Shown one piece after another: positions 21,557 through 31,958 of a stretch of 64,000 bases of DNA. The translations under genes and the position numbers were made by a program. The notes below the pieces were generated by a model that did no database searches, was not told where the DNA came from, and saw only the letters and a list, made by a program, of their open reading frames with translations. Each line of letters begins with the position of its first letter. The stretch's first letter is position 1. Origin of the DNA: Hartmannibacter diazotrophicus (lineage in GTDB: Bacteria; Pseudomonadota; Alphaproteobacteria; Rhizobiales; Pleomorphomonadaceae); contig NZ_LT960614.1 of assembly GCF_900231165.1 (NCBI RefSeq), positions 1,486,550-1,550,549 on the forward strand. The letters are read 5' to 3'.

Positions 21557-22276
21557 ATGGCATCCACGCCCAGCTACAAGCGCGTTCTGCTGAAGCTTTC
21601 CGGTGAGGCCCTGATGGGCGACAAGGGGTTCGGTATCGATTCGGCGGTCGTCGAGCGGGTGGCGGGCGAAGTGGTGGAGGCCCGGCGCCTCGGCGTCGAG
21701 GTCGGCATCGTCGTCGGTGGCGGCAACATCTTTCGCGGCGTGAAGGTGGCTGCGGAAGGCGGCGACCGGACGACGGGCGATTACCTCGGCATGCTGGCGA
21801 CGGTCATGAACGGTCTGTCGATCCGCAGCGCGATCGAAAAGCTTGGCGTCAGAGCGCGCGTCTTCTCGGCCATCGACATGCCGGTGGTCTGTTCCACCTT
21901 CACCCAGCGCGATGCCCGCAAGGCGTTCGAGGATGGAAGCATCGTCATTTTCGTTGGCGGCACGGGCAATCCCTTTTTCACCACCGACAGTGGCGCGGCG
22001 CTGCGCGCGGCCGAGATGGGCTGCGACGGCATTTTCAAGGGAACGCAGGTGGACGGTGTCTACAGTGCCGACCCGAAGAAGGACCCGACGGCCGAGCGAT
22101 ACGAGACGCTTTCTCACCAGGAAGTTCTCTCCCGCGGCCTCGAAGTCATGGATGCGGCGGCAATTGCACTTGCCCGCGACAATCGTATTCCGGTAATCGT
22201 CTTTTCCATTCATCAGCCGGGCGCCTTCGTTGATGTCCTGAAAGGGGAGGGGCGCTGCACGCGGATCGCGGACTGA
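21557..22276 (+). CDS. pyrH: UMP kinase
   Basis: Phosphorylates UMP to UDP in pyrimidine nucleotide synthesis. The protein has 239 residues of the amino-acid-kinase fold: KRVLLKLSGEALMG (residues 6-19) at the start, GIVVGGGNIFRG in the nucleotide/UMP loop and the FVGGTGNPFFTTDSGAALRA stretch. The ATG at 21557 follows GAGGACCT. It stands after the tsf terminator and before frr, the usual order, so a separate promoter should lie in 21395-21556, though I could not define one. Confidence 0.97.
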   Translation: MASTPSYKRVLLKLSGEALMGDKGFGIDSAVVERVAGEVVEARRLGVEVGIVVGGGNIFRGVKVAAEGGDRTTGDYLGMLATVMNGLSIRSAIEKLGVRARVFSAIDMPVVCSTFTQRDARKAFEDGSIVIFVGGTGNPFFTTDSGAALRAAEMGCDGIFKGTQVDGVYSADPKKDPTAERYETLSHQEVLSRGLEVMDAAAIALARDNRIPVIVFSIHQPGAFVDVLKGEGRCTRIAD

Positions 22277-22363
22277 GCCGCCGGGCGCGCTTTTGCGCGG
22301 CGGGATCGGAACGCAGTCGCCACATCGAACGTGGCGGCGCAAAGAGTTTGGAAGGTGAGGACT

Positions 22364-22927
22364 ATGTCGGACGCAGGCTTTGAGATCGAGGACCTGAAGC
22401 GTCGCATGCAAAGCACGCTGTCGGTTTTCAAGACGGAACTGTCGGGGTTGCGGACCGGCCGCGCGAGTGCGAGCCTGCTCGAACCGATCGTCGTCGAGGC
22501 CTGGGGGCAGACGATGCCAATCAACCAGGTGGCGACCGTCAGTGTGCCGGAGTCACGGATGCTTTCGGTTCAGGTCTGGGACAAGCAGATGGTCGGCGCT
22601 GTGGAGCGTGCGATCCGCGAATCGAATCTCGGCCTCAATCCCGTCACGGACGGCACCCTGCTGCGCCTGCCCATTCCGGAACTCAACACGGACCGCCGCA
22701 AGGAACTCGTCAAGATCGCCCATAAATACGCCGAGGCCGCCAAGGTCGCGATCCGGCACGTTCGCCGCGACGGCATGGACACGCTGAAGAAGCTGGAAAA
22801 GGAAAGCGAGATCAGTGAGGACGCCTCGCGCCAGCAGTCGGATCGGGTCCAGAAGCTGACGGACGAGTCGATCGTCGAGGTCGACAAGATGCTGGCGGCC
22901 AAGGAGCAGGAAATCATGCAGGTCTAG
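22364..22927 (+). CDS. frr: Ribosome recycling factor
   Basis: Splits post-termination ribosomes together with EF-G. It has 187 residues, the family length. The conserved [14 protein letters not shown] (about residues 30-43) and the [14 protein letters not shown] helix are present. The ATG at 22364 is chosen because GAAGGTGAG precedes it; the frame is open to 22331. It lies 87 bases after pyrH on the same strand. Confidence 0.97.
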   Translation: MSDAGFEIEDLKRRMQSTLSVFKTELSGLRTGRASASLLEPIVVEAWGQTMPINQVATVSVPESRMLSVQVWDKQMVGAVERAIRESNLGLNPVTDGTLLRLPIPELNTDRRKELVKIAHKYAEAAKVAIRHVRRDGMDTLKKLEKESEISEDASRQQSDRVQKLTDESIVEVDKMLAAKEQEIMQV

Positions 22928-23278
22928 GGCTGCTCCGCTCAAGTCGTTCGGACGAGAGCGGGAAGACGAGGCTCAGGAGCCGCAATCCGGGGCGTCTTTC
23001 CGGTTGATCCGGCGATTGGACCGGATAGGGACTTGGTCCCGGCATCGGGTAGAATGGGGCCTGCTCCTGATCGGGTCGGGGCAGGGCGAAGCGGATCATG
23101 CGCTGGACCGGATGCCCGGATCGACGCCGCCACATGGCACAGCCTTGCCAAATCTCCGGCAGGATTTCAGGATGTGCTTTCGATGTGAGGCGTGACCGGC
23201 TCCGCGCAAGGGAGCATCGCCGGGAAACAGGGCTGGGGGATATCGGACGACATGGCCGCGGGAGCCCTGGAAGACACC

Positions 23279-24046
23279 ATGCACGTGAACAGCGATGTCA
23301 TGTCGAAGGATGGCGACAGCGGGGGCACGCTCGCCGTTCCGCGTCACGTCGGCATCATCATGGACGGCAACGGCCGCTGGGCCCGGGCGCGGGGGCTGCC
23401 GCGCGGCGAGGGGCACCGGCGCGGCGTCCAGACCGTGCGCGAGATCGTCCAGCATGCCGGGCGTCTGGGCATTTCCTATCTGACCCTCTTTTCCTTTTCG
23501 TCCGAGAACTGGAACCGCCCGGTCGAGGAAGTCGGCGAACTTCTCTCCCTTCTGCGCTTTTTCATCCGCAGGGATCTGATGGAGCTTCACAAGTCGGGCG
23601 TGCGCGTCCGCGTGATCGGCTCTCGCGACCGGCTTCCCGACGATATCAAGCGCCTCCTTGAGGACGCGGAGGCTCTGACGGCGCAAAATCCCGGCATGAC
23701 GCTCGTTGTGGCCTTCAACTATGGAAGCCGCGCGGAACTCGTCGAGGCGGCGCGCTCGCTGGCTCAGGATGCCGTCGACGGCCGGATCCGCCCCGAGGAC
23801 ATTGACGAGGCGACCTTCGAATCCCGTCTTCTGACCCGGGACATTCCCGACCCGGACCTCATCATTCGTACGAGCGGCGAGCAAAGGCTGTCGAATTTCC
23901 TGCTCTGGCAGGCCGCCTATGCGGAGTTCGTCTTCGTTGATACGCTGTGGCCGGATTTCAATGCCGCGCATTTCGACGACGCGCTCCGCCAGTTCCGGAA
24001 CCGGGAACGCCGTTTCGGTGGCCTCGGAACCGGGGCGAAGCGGTGA
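23279..24046 (+). CDS. uppS: Undecaprenyl diphosphate synthase
   Basis: cis-Prenyltransferase that makes the C55 lipid carrier for peptidoglycan and other envelope polymers. The catalytic motif [13 protein letters not shown] has Asp29 when counted from the chosen start; the C-terminal [19 protein letters not shown] and YAEFVF motifs are complete. The frame is open from a GTG at 23192. I choose the ATG at 23279 because GGAAG stands 6 bases upstream and the 255-residue length is normal; ATG 23252 is possible. Its stop overlaps the cdsA start. Nothing clear lies in the 350 bases before it beyond GC-rich leader sequence. Confidence 0.95.
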   Translation: MHVNSDVMSKDGDSGGTLAVPRHVGIIMDGNGRWARARGLPRGEGHRRGVQTVREIVQHAGRLGISYLTLFSFSSENWNRPVEEVGELLSLLRFFIRRDLMELHKSGVRVRVIGSRDRLPDDIKRLLEDAEALTAQNPGMTLVVAFNYGSRAELVEAARSLAQDAVDGRIRPEDIDEATFESRLLTRDIPDPDLIIRTSGEQRLSNFLLWQAAYAEFVFVDTLWPDFNAAHFDDALRQFRNRERRFGGLGTGAKR

Positions 24047-24894
24047 AGCCGGGAACGGGGAAAGACATCTTGCCATCCGTTCCGGCCTCCAACCTTGTCC
24101 AGCGTGTCCTGGCTTCGCTGGTACTGGTTCCGGTGGCGGTCGGCATTACCTATGTCGGCGGCATCGCGTTTCTGACGCTGTTGGCGCTTCTGAGCGCCTT
24201 GGTGATGGCCGAGTGGCTCGGCATTTCCAAACCGCCTATTTCCAACTATCTGCGCCGGGCTCTGCCGGTCTTCTGTGCCATCTGCGTCGCCGGCCTTGCC
24301 TTAGAGCCGCCGGCGGCGGTCGCAGGTCTCGGTCTTGGCGCGGCGATCTTTGCGGCGACGGCGGCAACGGAGCCGCGCAACATCTGGATCGCGGCCGGTC
24401 TCGTCTATGCCGGGCTGCCGGCCATGGCGCTCGCAATGCTGCGCGGCAGCGGCTTCGACGGTTTCCTGGCCGTCATTTTCGTCTTCGTCGTGGTCTGGGC
24501 TACCGACAGCGGGGCCTATTTCGCCGGTCGCTCTCTCGGTGGACCGAAACTTGCCCCGCGCATCTCCCCCAAGAAAACATGGTCCGGCGCCATCGGCGGC
24601 GCGCTCGCGGCGATCCTTTCAGCCCTCGCCTTCGCCTATCTGGCGGATCTTCCAGCCCTTCCGATTCTTGGGCTGATCGCACTCGGCCTCTCCGTCGTCG
24701 CCCAACTGGGCGATCTGGCCGAATCCGCCGTGAAGCGCTATTTCGGGGTCAAGGACTCCGGATCGATCATTCCGGGGCATGGCGGCGTGATGGATCGTCT
24801 CGACGGCGTCGTGCCGGCCGCAGTCGTGGCTGCGGCGATCTGCATCGCGCACGGCGGCGATGGCGAACTGGCATCGAGGCTGCTCAGATGGTGA
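24043..24894 (+). CDS. cdsA: Phosphatidate cytidylyltransferase
   Basis: Makes CDP-diacylglycerol from phosphatidate and CTP for phospholipid synthesis; an inner-membrane enzyme with about seven helices. The family signature is complete near the C-terminus: [21 protein letters not shown] followed by VMDRLDG. The GTG at 24043 overlaps the uppS stop (GTGA), giving 283 residues; a TTG at 24070 after GGGGAAAGA is an alternative. The stop overlaps the dxr start, so uppS, cdsA and dxr are translationally coupled. Confidence 0.94.
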   Translation: MKPGTGKDILPSVPASNLVQRVLASLVLVPVAVGITYVGGIAFLTLLALLSALVMAEWLGISKPPISNYLRRALPVFCAICVAGLALEPPAAVAGLGLGAAIFAATAATEPRNIWIAAGLVYAGLPAMALAMLRGSGFDGFLAVIFVFVVVWATDSGAYFAGRSLGGPKLAPRISPKKTWSGAIGGALAAILSALAFAYLADLPALPILGLIALGLSVVAQLGDLAESAVKRYFGVKDSGSIIPGHGGVMDRLDGVVPAAVVAAAICIAHGGDGELASRLLRW

Positions 24895-26123
24895 TGCAAA
24901 CGGCAATGGAGAAGACCGTGGTCGCACAGCCGGTGCCGGCTCATGCACCGAAGACACTCTCCATTCTCGGAGCATCCGGGTCGATCGGACAGAGCACGCT
25001 CGACCTTGTCCAGCGCAATCCCGACCGCTTCGCCGTGGTGGCGCTGACAGCGAACACCAATGCGGAAGCCCTGGCGGATGCGGCACTGAAGGTACGTCCG
25101 AGGATCGTTGCCGTCGCCGATGATCGTGCCTATCCGGCCCTTGCCGAAAGGCTGGCCGGGACCGGTGTTACGGTCCTTGCCGGAGCCGATGGCGTCGTGG
25201 CGGCCGCCTCGGAGCCGGTCGACATCCTCGTCTCCGCGATTGTCGGGGCTGCCGGTCTGCCACCGAGTCTTGCCGCCATCGGCAAGGCCGGCGCCATCGC
25301 GCTGGCCAACAAGGAATGCCTGGTCTGCGCCGGGGACCTGTTCATGCGCGCGGCGGCGGCTGCCGGAACGCGCGTGCTGCCGGTCGATTCGGAGCACAAC
25401 GCCATTTTCCAGGCCCTCGACCCGGACAACTTGGACGGCGTTGCGGAGATCATTCTCACGGCCTCGGGCGGGCCGTTCAGGGAGATGCCGCGCGAGGCGA
25501 TGGCGCGCGTCACGCTGGCCGAGGCCCTGCGCCATCCCCGCTGGGTCATGGGGGCCAAGATCACGATTGATTCGGCGACCCTCATGAACAAGGGGCTCGA
25601 ACTGATCGAGGCCCACCATCTCTTCGGCTTTTCGCCCGACAGGCTTTCCGTTCTGGTTCACCCCCAGTCGGTCGTGCACGGGCTGGTCCGCTATGTCGAC
25701 GGTTCCCTGCTCGCCCAACTCGGCAGCCCGGACATGCGCACGCCCATCGCCCATTGCCTCGCCTGGCCGGAGCGGATGGCCGTTCCGGTCCAGCCACTGG
25801 ACCTTGCCCGTCTCGGCACACTGACCTTTGAAGAGCCGGACCGCGACCGGTTTCCCTGCCTTGCCCTCGCCGAACAGGCGCTGCGCCGCGGCGGCGCGGC
25901 GACAAATGTCCTCAACGCGGCCAACGAAGTCGCCGTCGGGGCCTTCCTCGGCGAGAGGATCGGCTATCTCGATATCGCTGCCGTCGTCGAGGAGACACTG
26001 TCGGCCTGCGAAGGGCAGGGGCTCCTGTCCCGGCTTGCGTCGGTGGAGGCGGCGATCGTCCTCGACCGCGAGGCCCGCCGGCATGCCGCAGAACGGGTCG
26101 TCGCTTGGCAAGGGGCGCACTGA
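24894..26123 (+). CDS. dxr: 1-deoxy-D-xylulose 5-phosphate reductoisomerase
   Basis: Second enzyme of the methylerythritol phosphate route to isoprenoids; supplies precursors for UppS upstream. The NADPH loop is SILGASGSIGQST near residue 20, the metal-binding motif is PVDSEHNAIFQAL, and the active-site loop reads HPRWVMGAKITIDSATLMNKGLE. Start codons at 24888, 24894 and 24906 are in frame; 24894 makes a TGATG overlap with the cdsA stop and gives 409 residues. The 293-base gap to rseP contains no recognised gene. Confidence 0.96.
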   Translation: MQTAMEKTVVAQPVPAHAPKTLSILGASGSIGQSTLDLVQRNPDRFAVVALTANTNAEALADAALKVRPRIVAVADDRAYPALAERLAGTGVTVLAGADGVVAAASEPVDILVSAIVGAAGLPPSLAAIGKAGAIALANKECLVCAGDLFMRAAAAAGTRVLPVDSEHNAIFQALDPDNLDGVAEIILTASGGPFREMPREAMARVTLAEALRHPRWVMGAKITIDSATLMNKGLELIEAHHLFGFSPDRLSVLVHPQSVVHGLVRYVDGSLLAQLGSPDMRTPIAHCLAWPERMAVPVQPLDLARLGTLTFEEPDRDRFPCLALAEQALRRGGAATNVLNAANEVAVGAFLGERIGYLDIAAVVEETLSACEGQGLLSRLASVEAAIVLDREARRHAAERVVAWQGAH

Positions 26124-26416
26124 AAGCCTGCCGGCTGCCATTTTTCCGTCAGAAAGACGTCTGACAGGCGGACCCTGGTTAATAATTGTGAAGGAATTTG
26201 CGTAAAACTGTGGTGAGCGGAGCGCCGTCGGTGCCGCGTCCGAGGCCGGTCGCTGGTATCATGACGTCGCTTTGTGTTCGCCGGCTTGGCGATCATGGAA
26301 AGCAGCCCATGTGGGCGGTTTGTGTTTCCATTGGACGTGCCGGGCGGACATGCGATAGTGAAACCCAAATGGCCGGGGTGTGGCTGTTCGCATTGCACAG
26401 GGAAGAGCGGTAAGCG

Positions 26417-27550
26417 ATGAACGTCGTCCTGGGACTGTACAACGGGTTGATCGGCACGATCGTGCCGTTCCTTTTTGTGTTGCTCGTTGTCGTCTTCTTT
26501 CATGAACTCGGTCACTTTCTTGTCGCGCGCTGGTGCGGCGTCAAGGTGAAGGCCTTCTCGATCGGCTTCGGCCCGGAACTCTTCGGGTTCAATGATTCGA
26601 AGGGAACGCGCTGGCGCCTCGCGGCCATTCCCCTCGGCGGCTATGTAAAGTTCGTCGACGACCTCAATCCGGCCAGCGCGCCGACCGGCGAGACGCCGGT
26701 CCAGCTTGCGCCCGAAGACGAGGCCGGCCGTTTCCAGACCAAGAGCATCGGACGGCGGGCGGCGATCGTCGCGGCAGGTCCGATTGCGAATTTCCTTTTG
26801 GCGATCGCCATCTTCACCGTTTTCTTCATGGCCTACGGCAAGATGGTCTTCCCGCCCGAGGTTGGCGCTGTCATGCCCGACAGCGCGGCCGCCGAGGCGG
26901 GCTTCCAGCCGGGCGACCAGATCGTCTCGATCGACGGCAGCAAGATTCGCATCTTCGAGGACATCCAGCGTGTTGTCAGCACCAGCGCCAATGAGACCCT
27001 GACCTTCGGCATCGAGCGGAACGGCCGGTCGATCACGCTGCAGGCGGCGCCGCAGTGGCAGGAACTCGACGACGGCTTCGGCAACAAGATGCGCATCGGC
27101 CTGCTCGGCATCAAGCCGGTGGAAGACAGCGCCCAGCTGGAGCGCTTCGACCTCTTCTCGGCGGTCGGCGAGGCGACCTTCCGCTGCTATGACATCATGT
27201 CCCGCTCCCTCGGCTACATTGCCAATGTCGTCAGAGGGATCGAGAAGCCCGATCAGCTGGGTGGCCCGATCCGGGTGGCGCAGATTTCCGGAGAGGTGGC
27301 GACGCTGGGCTTTGCCGCTCTCGTCAATCTGGCGGCGGTTCTGTCGGTCAGCATCGGGTTGATCAATCTCTTTCCGATTCCGCTGCTCGACGGCGGGCAC
27401 CTGATGTTCTATGCCCTGGAGGCGCTGCGCGGACGTCCGTTGTCCGAGCGCGCTCAAGGGCTTGGCTTCCAGATCGGACTGGCCATCGTGCTTGCGATGA
27501 TGCTCTTTGCGACCTGGAACGACATCGCACGGGGGATCAATATCGGCTGA
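26417..27550 (+). CDS. rseP: Site-2 intramembrane zinc metalloprotease RseP
   Basis: Membrane protease that cleaves membrane-spanning anti-sigma factors and signal-peptide remnants. It has 377 residues. The zinc motif is HELGH at 29-33 in the first helix; the third ligand lies in INLFPIPLLDGGHL near the C-terminus. A single PDZ domain is seen at about residues 145-210 (GAVMPDSAAAEAGFQPGDQIVSIDG), whereas E. coli RseP has two. It lies between dxr and bamA, the standard order. Confidence 0.95.
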   Translation: MNVVLGLYNGLIGTIVPFLFVLLVVVFFHELGHFLVARWCGVKVKAFSIGFGPELFGFNDSKGTRWRLAAIPLGGYVKFVDDLNPASAPTGETPVQLAPEDEAGRFQTKSIGRRAAIVAAGPIANFLLAIAIFTVFFMAYGKMVFPPEVGAVMPDSAAAEAGFQPGDQIVSIDGSKIRIFEDIQRVVSTSANETLTFGIERNGRSITLQAAPQWQELDDGFGNKMRIGLLGIKPVEDSAQLERFDLFSAVGEATFRCYDIMSRSLGYIANVVRGIEKPDQLGGPIRVAQISGEVATLGFAALVNLAAVLSVSIGLINLFPIPLLDGGHLMFYALEALRGRPLSERAQGLGFQIGLAIVLAMMLFATWNDIARGINIG

Positions 27551-27819
27551 TGCTGCGTGCTCCCGCACCGGATTGCGGGGGCCTGTTGCGGGCCGGATGA
27601 AAATGTTGGAGTGGATCGCGACGGCGAGTCTTCCCGGTCGGTCGGGCGGAAATCGTTACGATCTAGATAAATTGAAACGGACAAGCGTTGCCGCTGCGCA
27701 ACGTCTTGCCCGGGAAACGCACCGGCAGGCGCGCATGTGCTTGCCAATGATGGCAAACCCTGTAGAACCGTCAAATACGTGACGGGGTCTGCGTCCGCTC
27801 TGAGCGGCGAATCGGGCAA

Positions 27820-30204
27820 GTGAACAGCAGGTTCGAGTATCTCATGAGATCATTCTTCAAAGTGATGAAAGTCGTAGCTATCGCGGCAATGGTCGCTACG
27901 GCGGTTCCTGTTGTTGGCGACGGCCTTCCGCTTATCGGCAGTACTGCTGCTCACGCGGATGTGGTCAGAAGCATTTCGGTCCGCGGCAATACCCGTGTCG
28001 ATGCGAGCACAATTACCTCCTACATCACCATCAAGCCCGGCCGGACCTTCGGTCCGCTCGACGTCGATGCTTCGACCAAGGCGCTCTTTGACACCGGTCT
28101 TTTCTCGGACGTGAAGATCGCCTCGGCCCGCGGCGTTCTGTTGGTGACCGTGGTCGAGAACCCGATCATCGGCCGTGTCGCCTTCGAGGGGAACGACAAG
28201 TACGACGACAAGACCCTTGCCGCGATCGCCGAGCTCAAGCCTCGCTCCGTTCTGACGGACGCCAAGGTCCAGACCGACACTCAGCGCATTCTGGAACTCT
28301 ATCGCCGCAACGGCCGCTACAATGCGTCGGTCGAGCCGCAGATCATCGATCGTGGCGAGAACCGCGTCGACCTCATCTACAAGATTGACGAGGGTCCGCG
28401 CACCGAGATCTCCAAGATCACCTTCATCGGCAACAAGGCGTTCAGCGACGGTCGCCTGCAGAGCGTGATCCAGTCCCGCGAATCCGGCATTCTCGGCTGG
28501 CTGCGGACGTCCGACAACTACGATCCCGATCGCTTGAGCTCCGACCAGGAAGCCCTGCGTCAGTTCTACTATCGTCACGGCTATGCGGACTTCCGCGTGA
28601 TCTCCGCCGTCGCCGATTTCGACCGCGATCAGAACGCCTTCTTCATCACCTTCACGGTCGATGAGGGCCAGCAGTACACGTTCGGCGACATCAAGGTCGA
28701 ATCCACTCTCAAGGACCTCGATGCAGCCAAGCTGCAGAAGGATGCCCGCACGGTTCCAGGCAGCGTCTACAATTCGGACCAGGTCCAGAAGACGCTTGAG
28801 GACATGACGCTGGCAGTGACTTCCAAGGGCTATGCCTTCGCCCAGGTCCGTCCGCGCGGTGAGCGTGACTACGACGCCCACACCATCTCGATCACCTACT
28901 ATGTCGACGAGGGCGCCCGCACCTACATCGAGCGCATCAACGTCATCGGCAACACCCGCACCAAGGACGAGGTGATTCGCCGCGAGTTCGATCTGGCCGA
29001 GGGTGACGCCTACAATCAGGTACTGATCGACAAGGCCGAGCGCCGGCTCAACAATCTCGGTTATTTCAGCAGCGTTCGCATCTTCTCCGAACAGGGCTCC
29101 GCTCCGGACCGGGTGGTCGTGAACGTGCAGGTCGAAGACAAGTCCACCGGTGAAATCTCCATCGGCGGCGGCTACTCGACCGATGCCGGCTTCATCGCGC
29201 AGGTGTCGCTGTCCGAGCAGAACTTCCTCGGCCGTGGCCAGCAGGTGAAGATCGCGGCGGGTCGTGGCGAGGACACCCAGACTTACAGCCTGTCCTTCAC
29301 CGAGCCCTATTTCCTCGGCCGCCGACTGGCCGCCGGGTTCGACATCTTCCGTGACTCCATCGGCAGCACGACCGATCGCCTGCACCCCTATGACGAAATC
29401 GTCACCGGCGGCACGCTGCGCTTCGGTATCCCGCTGACCGAGGAACTCACGCTCGGCCTGAACTACAACATCTCCCAGTCCGACATCAGCAACATCCATC
29501 CGGCCTACACGACTCCCGCTTTCGGTGGCACGGGTGCCGCCAGCCTGGTTGTTCCGGAAAAGCGCCTGACGTCGTCGGTTGGCTACTCGCTCACCTACAA
29601 CACCATCGACAATTTCCAGATGCCGCGTGAAGGCATCTTCGCGAAGTTCTCGCAGGAAGGTGCCGGTGTCGGCGGTGACGCGCAGTATCTCAAGACGACG
29701 ATCCAGGCGGACTACTACAAGGAGTTCCTGCCTGACTACGGTATGATCGGTCACTTGGGTGCCAAGGCCGGCCATGTCATGGGTCTTGGCCAGGATCTCG
29801 CCTATACCGACCACTTCCGCATGGGCAACGATCTGGTGCGCGGCTTCTCGACGGGCGGCATTGGTCCGCGCGACGCGACGACGGGCTACACGCTCGGTGG
29901 CCAGTTCTATGTCGGCGGTACGGCGGAAACGATCTTCCCGATGCCGCTGATCCCGGCAGACCTCGGCTTCTACGGCTCGCTCTTCGCCGACGCCGGCACG
30001 GTCTGGGACGTCGACAGCGGGACCGTGTCCTCGACCGGCGCGACCGTCATCGGCGACGATGCCTCCATTCGTGCCTCGGTTGGCTTCGGTGTTCTCTGGC
30101 AGTCGCCCTTCGGTCTGCTGCGAGCGAACTTCGCGGTGCCGGTGTCGAAGGATAGTGCCGACAAGACCCAGATCTTCAGCTTCTCCGGTGGCACGAAGTT
30201 CTGA
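27820..30204 (+). CDS. bamA: Outer membrane protein assembly factor BamA
   Basis: Central Omp85 protein that folds and inserts beta-barrel proteins into the outer membrane. It has 794 residues: a signal peptide (cleavage probably after AHA near residue 46), five POTRA domains (about 48-390), and a 16-strand barrel to a C-terminal Phe (SFSGGTKF), the usual insertion signal. The lid-lock motif VRGF is present (LVRGFSTGG). GTG at 27820 gives the longest form; ATG at 27844 (MRSFFKVMKVVAIAAM) gives a more normal signal peptide. Neither has a strong ribosome-binding site. A 6-bp inverted repeat at 27768-27785 precedes it. Confidence 0.97.
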   Translation: MNSRFEYLMRSFFKVMKVVAIAAMVATAVPVVGDGLPLIGSTAAHADVVRSISVRGNTRVDASTITSYITIKPGRTFGPLDVDASTKALFDTGLFSDVKIASARGVLLVTVVENPIIGRVAFEGNDKYDDKTLAAIAELKPRSVLTDAKVQTDTQRILELYRRNGRYNASVEPQIIDRGENRVDLIYKIDEGPRTEISKITFIGNKAFSDGRLQSVIQSRESGILGWLRTSDNYDPDRLSSDQEALRQFYYRHGYADFRVISAVADFDRDQNAFFITFTVDEGQQYTFGDIKVESTLKDLDAAKLQKDARTVPGSVYNSDQVQKTLEDMTLAVTSKGYAFAQVRPRGERDYDAHTISITYYVDEGARTYIERINVIGNTRTKDEVIRREFDLAEGDAYNQVLIDKAERRLNNLGYFSSVRIFSEQGSAPDRVVVNVQVEDKSTGEISIGGGYSTDAGFIAQVSLSEQNFLGRGQQVKIAAGRGEDTQTYSLSFTEPYFLGRRLAAGFDIFRDSIGSTTDRLHPYDEIVTGGTLRFGIPLTEELTLGLNYNISQSDISNIHPAYTTPAFGGTGAASLVVPEKRLTSSVGYSLTYNTIDNFQMPREGIFAKFSQEGAGVGGDAQYLKTTIQADYYKEFLPDYGMIGHLGAKAGHVMGLGQDLAYTDHFRMGNDLVRGFSTGGIGPRDATTGYTLGGQFYVGGTAETIFPMPLIPADLGFYGSLFADAGTVWDVDSGTVSSTGATVIGDDASIRASVGFGVLWQSPFGLLRANFAVPVSKDSADKTQIFSFSGGTKF

Positions 30205-30225
30205 TCGGTCTTCAGAAATGATGGG

Positions 30226-30257
30226 AAAAGGCCGCCGCTCCGGCGGCCTTTTTCTTT
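30226..30257 (+). terminator. Rho-independent terminator after bamA
   Basis: AAAAGGCCGCCG (30226-30237) pairs over 12 bp with 30241-30252 around a 3-base loop, followed by a T-rich tail to 30257. It separates bamA from the lpxD-fabZ-lpxA-lpxI-lpxB run. Confidence 0.92.
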
Positions 30258-30424
30258 GAAGAGTCCGATTTGGCCGAAATTCGATTCCAAAACGCCGGCA
30301 ACAACGCTATGGCAAGGTGACAATGAGAGGCGGTGGCCTCCTCGTCCGGCACCTGACGATCCGGCATCTTGATATGCATGACGTCCGGGCCCCGGCCGAC
30401 CAACAATGACGAAGCCCTGTGACG

Positions 30425-31477
30425 ATGTCCGATCCAAAGTTCTTCCATCCCGTTCGCAGCCTGACAGCCGCTGAAATTGCCGAATTTGTCGGTGGCACCT
30501 TGGCGAGCGGCGATCCGGAAACGCGGATCGATGCGGTGGCGCCGATCGGCGACGCGGGCCCCGGCCAGCTCACCTTCCTCGACAATCCCCGTTATGCGCC
30601 GCAACTGCGCGAGACCCGGGCTGCCATCTGCATCTGCGCTGCGAAATACGCCGCGATGGCGCCCGAGGGCGTCGCGGTCATCGTGGCGGCCGCGCCCTAC
30701 CGCGCCAGCGCCCAGGTCGTGCAGGCGCTCTTCCCGGACGCCACGAAACTGAAGGGTTCCTTCGGCAACGAGGGCATTCACCCAAGTGCTGTGGTCGATC
30801 CGTCTGCCCGGCTTGAAGCGGGCGTGACGGTCGAGCCCGGAGCGGTGATCGGTCCCGAGGTCGAGATCGGTTCGGGCACCGTCGTCTGCGCCAATGCCGT
30901 GATCGGCAAGGGTGTGCGCATTGGGCGCGACGGCTATGTCGGTCCGGGTGCCAGCGTTCTCTACGCGCTTGTCGGCAACCGCGTGATCCTGCATCCGGGG
31001 TGCCGGATCGGTCAGGACGGCTTCGGCTTTGCCATGGGGCCGGGCGGCCACCTGAAGGTGCCGCAGATCGGCCGCGTCATCATCCAGGACGACGTCGAAA
31101 TCGGTGCTAACACGACGATCGATCGCGGGTCGAACCGCGACACGATCATCGGCGAGGGAACCAAGATCGACAACGCCGTGCAGGTTGGGCACAACGTCGT
31201 CGTCGGGCGCCATTGCGTTATCGTCTCGCAGAGCGGCATTTCCGGCAGCACGCGGCTCGACGACTATGTGGCGCTTGGTGGCCAGGCGGGCCTGTCCGGC
31301 CACCTGCATATCGGCATGGGCGCCCAGGTTGCCGGCAACAGCGGCGTTGCCGATGATATTCCTGCCGGAGAGCGCTGGATGGGATCGCCCGCCAAGCCGA
31401 TCCGGCAGTTCATGAAGGAAACAAGAACGCTGCGCAAACTTGCGGCGGCAGCCAGTGGAGAAAAGGACAGTGACTGA
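30425..31477 (+). CDS. lpxD: UDP-3-O-(3-hydroxyacyl)glucosamine N-acyltransferase
   Basis: Third step of lipid A synthesis: adds a hydroxyacyl chain from ACP to the amino group. It has 350 residues: an N-terminal uridine-binding domain (to about residue 100) and a left-handed beta helix of hexapeptide repeats, with the catalytic His in the QVGHNVVVG stretch. The ATG at 30425 is preferred to the GTG two codons upstream. It opens a tightly packed lipid A operon. Confidence 0.96.
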   Translation: MSDPKFFHPVRSLTAAEIAEFVGGTLASGDPETRIDAVAPIGDAGPGQLTFLDNPRYAPQLRETRAAICICAAKYAAMAPEGVAVIVAAAPYRASAQVVQALFPDATKLKGSFGNEGIHPSAVVDPSARLEAGVTVEPGAVIGPEVEIGSGTVVCANAVIGKGVRIGRDGYVGPGASVLYALVGNRVILHPGCRIGQDGFGFAMGPGGHLKVPQIGRVIIQDDVEIGANTTIDRGSNRDTIIGEGTKIDNAVQVGHNVVVGRHCVIVSQSGISGSTRLDDYVALGGQAGLSGHLHIGMGAQVAGNSGVADDIPAGERWMGSPAKPIRQFMKETRTLRKLAAAASGEKDSD

Positions 31478-31958
31478 GACGGTGGGGCAGGACAACGCGG
31501 GCGGATCCGGCAAGACGCTGGAAGTCATGGATATCATGCGGCTCCTGGAACTGTTGCCGCATCGCTATCCTTTTCTTCTAATCGACCGCGTGATCGATGT
31601 CGACGGTGACGAATCCGGCGTCGGCATCAAGAACGTGACGATCAACGAGCCGCATTTCACGGGACATTTCCCCGCGGCGCCGGTGATGCCGGGCGTCCTG
31701 ATGATCGAAGGCATGGCGCAGACCGCCGGCGCGATGTGCGTGGCCTCGCGAGAGGGCAACGCGACGCCCAAGCTCGTCTATTTCATGACGGTCGACAAGG
31801 TGAAGTTCCGCAAGCCGGTCGGACCGGGGGACGTCGTCGAATATCACCTCAAGAAGATCAAGAAGCGGGGCAACATGTGGTGGTACTACGCCGAGGCAAA
31901 AGTGGCCGGCGTGAAGGTGGCCGAGGCCGAGCTCAGCGCCATGCTTGTTGACGCGTGA
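31470..31958 (+). CDS. fabZ: 3-hydroxyacyl-ACP dehydratase FabZ
   Basis: Dehydrates 3-hydroxyacyl-ACP in fatty acid elongation. The hot-dog fold is complete with [14 protein letters not shown] and the catalytic pair His66 (HFTGHFP) and Glu80 ([10 protein letters not shown]) counted from the start chosen. The GTG at 31470 follows AAAAGGA and overlaps the lpxD stop by 8 bases, giving 162 residues; a TTG at 31440 and a GTG at 31482 are possible. The lpxA start overlaps its stop. FabZ and LpxD/LpxA compete for the same hydroxyacyl-ACP pool, which fits their shared operon. Confidence 0.96.
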   Translation: MTETVGQDNAGGSGKTLEVMDIMRLLELLPHRYPFLLIDRVIDVDGDESGVGIKNVTINEPHFTGHFPAAPVMPGVLMIEGMAQTAGAMCVASREGNATPKLVYFMTVDKVKFRKPVGPGDVVEYHLKKIKKRGNMWWYYAEAKVAGVKVAEAELSAMLVDA